The notes beneath the pieces are model-generated. The model was not told where the DNA came from. It was given only the letters and a program-made list of their open reading frames with translations, and did not search any database. A stretch of 18,986 nucleotides of DNA from an uncultured Bacteroidales bacterium (GTDB lineage Bacteria; Bacteroidota; Bacteroidia; Bacteroidales; Bacteroidaceae), in contig CALCHR010000061.1 in the NCBI GenBank assembly GCA_937901185.1, positions 1-18,986 of the forward strand, given 5' to 3'. This document shows, piece by piece, positions 16,017-18,986 of this stretch; position 1 is the stretch's first letter; each line of letters begins with the position of its first letter. The position numbers and the translations under genes are program-made.

Positions 16017-16024
16017 CAAAGGTA
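16017..16024 (-). promoter_or_regulatory. Probable -7 box of the Sel1 lipoprotein gene
   Basis: TACCTTTG on the minus strand matches TAnnTTTG and is followed by C, about 31 bases before the ATG at 15985. The -33 region is AT-rich but lacks a clean TTTG. Confidence 0.5.
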
Positions 16025-16079
16025 GTTTTTATTTTTATTCTGCCCATAAAAAATTTGCTTTTTTGAGGGCGCATAGCAT

Positions 16080-16113
16080 GGCTTGCAAGAAGAACTGCAA
16101 GCCTCCTTTTTTT
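16080..16113 (+). terminator. Orphan plus-strand intrinsic terminator
   Basis: A perfect 8-bp stem (16080-16087 with 16096-16103, GGCTTGCA/TGCAAGCC) with an 8-base loop is followed by TCC and seven T. It is a strong terminator in form, but faces transcripts coming antisense out of the Sel1 lipoprotein gene. No plus-strand gene lies within 6 kb to its left. Confidence 0.75.
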
Positions 16114-16135
16114 GCCCCTACATCACCCCGTTTTT

Positions 16136-16316
16136 CTTAGTAGTTACTTTCGCGTTCTTAGTAGTTACCGAATTTTTCCTAGTAGTTACCGAAATTCACC
16201 TAGCTTTTACCTAAGAAATGCCCGAAAATGACCCTTGATTTTCAGTGGCTTACAAAGGCGGAAAAAGAGGGTATGAAAAAGCCGTGACAGCGCTCGGCTT
16301 TGAGCATTGCCACGGC
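16136..16316 (-). repeat. Composite intergenic repeat, copy C
   Basis: On plus: four 21-bp units at 16136, 16157, 16178 and 16199, a core at 16220-16280, then a hairpin. The first three units share CTTAG/CCTAG plus head TAGTTAC; the last ends CTAAGAAAT as in copy B. The core matches B closely and A partially (TGATTTTCAG, GGCTTACAAA, GAGGGTATGAAAAAG). The left flank 16115-16135 plus the first units match the inverted fragment at 1-55. Confidence 0.9.
16275..16316 (-). terminator. Intrinsic terminator of the second Sel1 gene, carried by repeat C
   Basis: On the minus strand GCCGTGGCA (16316-16308) pairs with the arm at 16289-16281 (one mismatch), and an inner GCTC/GAGC stem extends it. TTTTTCAT follows. 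It starts 64 bases after the stop at 16381. Confidence 0.82.
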
Positions 16317-16380
16317 GGTAGTTTCTTAGATAAACGGCAAGGTGTTTTCTGTGGGAAAAGGATGTTTATAGTAGATGGCT

Positions 16381-17382
16381 CTACTTGGCTCGTTTTAATT
16401 TTTTCAGCCTGTCTTTTGCTTCTGTATGTCCTTGCTCTGCTGCCTTTCTATACCATTTTGCAGCTTCGGTAACATCTTTGGGCACGCCTTGGCCATACTC
16501 ATAGTAGTAAGCCAGGTTGAATTGCGCTTGAGTCACTCTTTGCTCCGCCGCCTTCTTGTTTAGCCTTGCCGCTTTGGCGTAATCTTGCGGCACGCCCTCT
16601 CCGTGTTCATAGCACCAAGCCAAATAGTGGGGCGCTTCAACATGGCCATTCTCCATGGCCTTTCTGTACCATTTTGCCGCTTCGGTATAATTTTCCGGAA
16701 CACCTATTCCCTTTGCGTAACACCAACCTAATCGGAATTGTGCCTCGGCGTGTTTTTTCTCTGCTGCCTTCATGTACCATTTTACAGCTTCGATAAAATC
16801 TTGTGGCACACCTTGGCCAAACTCATAGTAGTAAGCCAGGTTGAATTGCGCCTGGGTCACTCCTTGCTCGGCAGCCATCTTGTTCAGCCTTGCTGCTTCA
16901 GCGTAATCTTGAGGCACACCCTCTCCGTTTTCATAGCACCAAGCCAAATAGTGGGGCGCTTCAATATGTCCGTTCTCCATGGCCTTTCTGTACCATTTGG
17001 CAGCCTCGGCGTAACTTTCTGCCACACCTATGCCTTTTGCGTAGCACCATCCCAGGTAGAACTGCGATTGCACATGCCCCTGGTCGGCTGCTGCTCTGTA
17101 CCATTTCGCAGCTTCGGCTTCATCTTTGGGCACACCATCGCCATTCTGGTAGCAGATGGCCAGATTGAATCGTGCTTCGGGGTCTCCCCGCAAAGCTCTT
17201 TTTCTATACTCCTTGGGGCTTTCATTTCTTCTGATATACTTCAGAAATTCTATGATGATAATCCCAAATACGAGGATTAGTTTTAATGCGTCCCACCAGT
17301 CGGGCAGAAAATTTTTATCATCTTGCGCTACGGCCGGCATCCATACAAGGATGGTAAGGAAAAGGATAAGGGTTCTTTTCAT
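16381..17382 (-). CDS. Membrane-anchored Sel1-repeat protein, seven repeats
   Basis: A 333-residue protein. Residues 1-19 (MKRTLILFLTILVWMPAVA) are a signal peptide. A second hydrophobic segment (ALKLILVFGIIIIEFLKYI, about 32-50) probably anchors it, with the repeat region after a basic stretch (RRNESPKEYRKRA). Seven Sel1-like repeats of 36 residues follow, plus a terminal partial one. Repeats 2-4 and 5-7 are near copies of each other, such as LGWCYAKGIGV, HYLAWCYE and QFNLAYYYE, so a block of three was duplicated. No catalytic domain is seen; a scaffold or assembly role is the family expectation. It is upstream of the other Sel1 gene in the same direction, but each has its own promoter and terminator, so they are not one operon. 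Confidence 0.9.
   Translation of the reverse strand: MKRTLILFLTILVWMPAVAQDDKNFLPDWWDALKLILVFGIIIIEFLKYIRRNESPKEYRKRALRGDPEARFNLAICYQNGDGVPKDEAEAAKWYRAAADQGHVQSQFYLGWCYAKGIGVAESYAEAAKWYRKAMENGHIEAPHYLAWCYENGEGVPQDYAEAARLNKMAAEQGVTQAQFNLAYYYEFGQGVPQDFIEAVKWYMKAAEKKHAEAQFRLGWCYAKGIGVPENYTEAAKWYRKAMENGHVEAPHYLAWCYEHGEGVPQDYAKAARLNKKAAEQRVTQAQFNLAYYYEYGQGVPKDVTEAAKWYRKAAEQGHTEAKDRLKKLKRAK
16482..17129. repeat. 324-bp tandem duplication inside the second Sel1 gene
   Basis: Segments 324 bases apart are nearly identical, for example AGCACCAAGCCAAATAGTGG at 16611 and again at 16935. The unit equals three 36-residue Sel1 repeats. Block limits are approximate because the ends fade into ordinary repeat similarity. 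Confidence 0.85.
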
Positions 17383-17403
17383 AGTGGGTATGTTTTATGT
17401 AGG

Positions 17404-17435
17404 CAAATATATTTTTAATTTTCCATTGCTCCAAG
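17404..17435 (-). promoter_or_regulatory. Bacteroidetes-type promoter of the second Sel1 gene
   Basis: On the minus strand CTTG (17435-17432), a 20-base spacer and TATATTTG (17411-17404) fit the -33/-7 pattern with one weak -33 position. The predicted leader is about 15 bases. Confidence 0.7.
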
Positions 17436-17481
17436 ATAAAACAAAAATATCTCTGTCGGGCTGCAATGAGAGCGTCCGTTG

Positions 17482-17546
17482 CCGGAAAAGGAATGCTGAT
17501 TTTCAGATAATTAGAAAGCTGCTCTTCCGTGGGTGGAAAAGCAGCT
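17482..17546 (-). repeat. Degenerate fragment (F) of the composite repeat core
   Basis: GGAATGCTGATTTTCAG followed by ATTAGAAAG resembles the core of A (CTGATTTTCAG) and B (GATTAGAAAG), again directly next to a minus-strand terminator hairpin. No 21-bp array remains. Homology is likely but short. Confidence 0.5.
17513..17546 (-). terminator. Hairpin terminator of uvrA
   Basis: A 12-base-arm stem (17517-17528 with 17535-17546, one mismatch) with a 6-base loop lies 46 bases after the uvrA stop. The T-tail on the minus strand is weak (TTCTAATT). Its stem sequence differs from the GCCGTGGC hairpins. Confidence 0.6.
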
Positions 17547-17592
17547 GCTAAGGGGGTGTCTGTATCTCGGCGCTGAGGCGTTGCGGCGATGG

Positions 17593-18783
17593 CTATGCGC
17601 CGGCGAGTTTCTCTTTTAGAAAGCGTGCCGTGTGGCCTTTGCTCTTGAGTACCACAAACTCTGGTGTGCCTTCGGCCACGATGTGTCCGCCCTCTCTGCC
17701 GCCCTCGGGGCCGAGGTCGATGATGTGGTCGGCGCACTTAATGACGTCGGCGTTGTGCTCGATGATGAGCACCGTGTGGCCGCGCTGTATCAGTGCGCTG
17801 AAGCTCTCAAGGAGTTTGCGGATGTCGTGGAAGTGGAGGCCGGTGGTGGGCTCGTCGAAGATGAAGAGGGTGGGCTCGCTGCGCTCAAGGCCGAGGTAGT
17901 AGGCCAACTTGACGCGCTGGTTCTCGCCGCCCGAGAGGGTGCTCGAGGGTTGCCCCAGTTTGATGTAGCCCAAACCTACGGCTTGCAGCGGAAGGAGGCG
18001 GCGCACTATCTTGGGGCGCTGGTGCTCGGTGAAGAACTCTATGGCCTGGTTGACGGTCATCTCCAGAATGTCGTGGATGCTCTGTCCGTGGAATTTTACT
18101 TCGAGCACCTCGCTCTTAAAGCGCTTGCCGTGGCAGGCCTCGCATTCGAGCGTGAGGTCGGCCATGAACTGCATCTCTACAGTCACTGTGCCTTCGCCCT
18201 TACACTCTTCGCATCGGCCGCCCTCGGCGTTGAAGCTGAAGAAAGCCGGCGTGAAGTCCATCTGTTGCGCCAGGGGTTGCTCGGCCATGAGTTTGCGAAT
18301 CTCGTCGTAGGCCTTGACGTAGGTGACGGGGTTGGAGCGTGAGGACTTGCCGATGGGATTTTGGTCGACAAACTCTACGCCCTTTACTAAGTTGAGGTCG
18401 CCCTCGAGGCTGATGAACTCGCCCGGCCGATCGCAAGGCTCGTCGAGGTGGCGCTTCATGGCGCGGTAGAAGATGTCGCGCACGAGGGTGCTCTTGCCCG
18501 AGCCGCTCACGCCGGTCACCACCGTCATCACGTTCAAGGGGATGCGCACATCGATGCCCTTGAGGTTGTTGGCGCGGGCGCCTTTCAGTTCTATAAAGTT
18601 GTTCCAGGGACGGCGCGAGGTGGGTACGGCTATCTGCTCGGCGCCGGTCAGGTATTTCAGCGTGTGGGACATTTCTTGCTCGCTCATCTCGCCGGCGGCG
18701 GGCAACTGGCTGGTGTAGTCGGCCCACATTACCTGACCTCCCAGACGACCGGCGTCGGGGCCGATGTCGATGTGGGAGCGCGG
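17593..18783 (-). CDS. uvrA: UvrA (excinuclease ATPase subunit), C-terminal half only
   Basis: Second ABC module of the nucleotide-excision-repair damage sensor. In order: IDIGPDAGRLGG from the end of the first ATPase; Walker A GVSGSGKST (about 18485-18511); a zinc module with C-x2-C pairs in GRCEECKGEG and LECEACHGKRF; the ABC signature LSGGENQR (about 17915-17938, Asn where Ala is usual); Walker B FIFDEPTTG; and the H-loop LIIEHN. The missing ~500 residues should lie to the right, but upstream of about 18765 the expected first-module H-loop (VEH...AD) is absent and the frame meets a stop at 18862-18864. The ATG at 18852 is therefore unlikely to be a natural start. Bacteroidetes often carry two UvrA paralogues; this resembles the more divergent one, from memory. 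Confidence 0.93.
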   Translation of the reverse strand, partial: PRSHIDIGPDAGRLGGQVMWADYTSQLPAAGEMSEQEMSHTLKYLTGAEQIAVPTSRRPWNNFIELKGARANNLKGIDVRIPLNVMTVVTGVSGSGKSTLVRDIFYRAMKRHLDEPCDRPGEFISLEGDLNLVKGVEFVDQNPIGKSSRSNPVTYVKAYDEIRKLMAEQPLAQQMDFTPAFFSFNAEGGRCEECKGEGTVTVEMQFMADLTLECEACHGKRFKSEVLEVKFHGQSIHDILEMTVNQAIEFFTEHQRPKIVRRLLPLQAVGLGYIKLGQPSSTLSGGENQRVKLAYYLGLERSEPTLFIFDEPTTGLHFHDIRKLLESFSALIQRGHTVLIIEHNADVIKCADHIIDLGPEGGREGGHIVAEGTPEFVVLKSKGHTARFLKEKLAGA

Positions 18784-18816
18784 AAGCTTCAACCGCCGCG
18801 CGTTCATCTGCCATGA

Positions 18817-18986
18817 ATACGGCAATATAGCCGTCAAGGGAGATGCCCGCATGGAGGGCGATTATACCGGGGTGTGGATGCCGCGACCGATGTCTTGAGC
18901 TTCCCCCTTCTGGACTTTTCTGAGGAGTATGACGAGGAAGAGGTGGAGGATGTCTGGGAAGAGGACGCGGTGGATCGGGATCCCGA
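18817..18986 (+). pseudogene. YbeY-like fragment at the right edge
   Basis: The plus-strand frame open from 18817 to the window end reads YRGVDAATDVLSFPLLDF from 18865, matching the YbeY rRNA-maturation endonuclease motif (normally NR-x-YRG-x-D-x-x-TDVLSFP). The acidic run after it (SEEYDEEEVEDVWEED) suits the variable loop before the GDI motif of Firmicutes-like YbeY proteins. Upstream of 18865 this frame loses similarity and meets a stop at 18814-18816. A two-base deletion near 18863 would join it to the other frame (ARMEGDY). It may be a frameshifted, poor-quality or chimeric end. Confidence is fair for the motif and low for an intact gene. Confidence 0.5.

Noticed and set aside
16080..16316. 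Insertion-sequence or MITE remnant
   Set aside because: No transposase fragment, no terminal inverted repeats bounding the whole element and no target-site duplication could be seen. A MITE or REP-like origin is possible but unsupported here.
18784..18852. ATG at 18852 as a natural start of a short UvrA
   Set aside because: The 30 or so residues before IDIGP match nothing in UvrA, and the protein would lack its whole first ATPase; the upstream part seems foreign to the gene.

Overview
The window looks like a chromosomal segment of a gut or oral Bacteroidales bacterium (Prevotella/Bacteroides-like). The gene content fits: acpP-fabF-rnc, a K+-dependent type membrane pyrophosphatase, and a GPH transporter/GH130/GH92 mannoside cluster. 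Several upstream regions carry the Bacteroidetes promoter pattern TTTG-N19-21-TAnnTTTG and no obvious Shine-Dalgarno sequences. The genus is inferred from family resemblance; no database search was run.

Layout. 1-55: edge of a dispersed repeat. 101-4440 (minus): acpP -> fabF -> rnc -> Wzx-type flippase, a fatty-acid/RNase III operon read right to left. 4441-4900: divergent intergenic region with the acpP promoter on the left, the transporter promoter on the right and seven tandem 22-bp units between them. 4901-9646 (plus): GPH sugar symporter, GH130 phosphorylase and secreted GH92 alpha-mannosidase, a small locus fitted to N-glycan or mannan fragments. 9647-10096: GH92 terminator, about 150 bases with nothing recognisable, then repeat copy A ending in the hppA terminator. 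10097-12295 (minus): hppA. 12404-13888 (minus): cysS. 13889-14224: cysS promoter box and repeat copy B. 14225-15985 (minus): Sel1-repeat lipoprotein. 15986-16380: its promoter, an orphan plus-strand hairpin and repeat copy C. 16381-17382 (minus): second Sel1-repeat protein. 17383-17592: its promoter and a degenerate repeat fragment with the uvrA terminator. 17593-about 18783 (minus): C-terminal half of a UvrA. The last ~200 bases do not continue uvrA; on the plus strand they carry a YbeY-like motif, so the right end looks like a junction or chimera.

The most unusual content is non-coding. Three intergenic regions (9877-10058, 14017-14194, 16136-16316) share one composite element. Read on plus, it is three or four 21-bp units, then a conserved core of about 60 bases, then a GCCGTGGC/GCCACGGC hairpin that serves, on the minus strand, as the intrinsic terminator of three unrelated upstream genes. 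The 21-bp units keep a constant tail, but each copy has its own head sequence. In two copies the head recurs as a perfect inverted repeat at the array end, so pairing is conserved while sequence changes. Each array also has a plus-strand T-tract hairpin on its left, so all three lie between inward-facing terminators. A different array of 22-bp units between acpP and the transporter has a similar arrangement. I know of no described family matching this, but cannot search. Other gene-level points: tandem duplications inside both Sel1 genes, an Asn in place of a catalytic Asp in RNase III, and a two-part hairpin just upstream of rnc.
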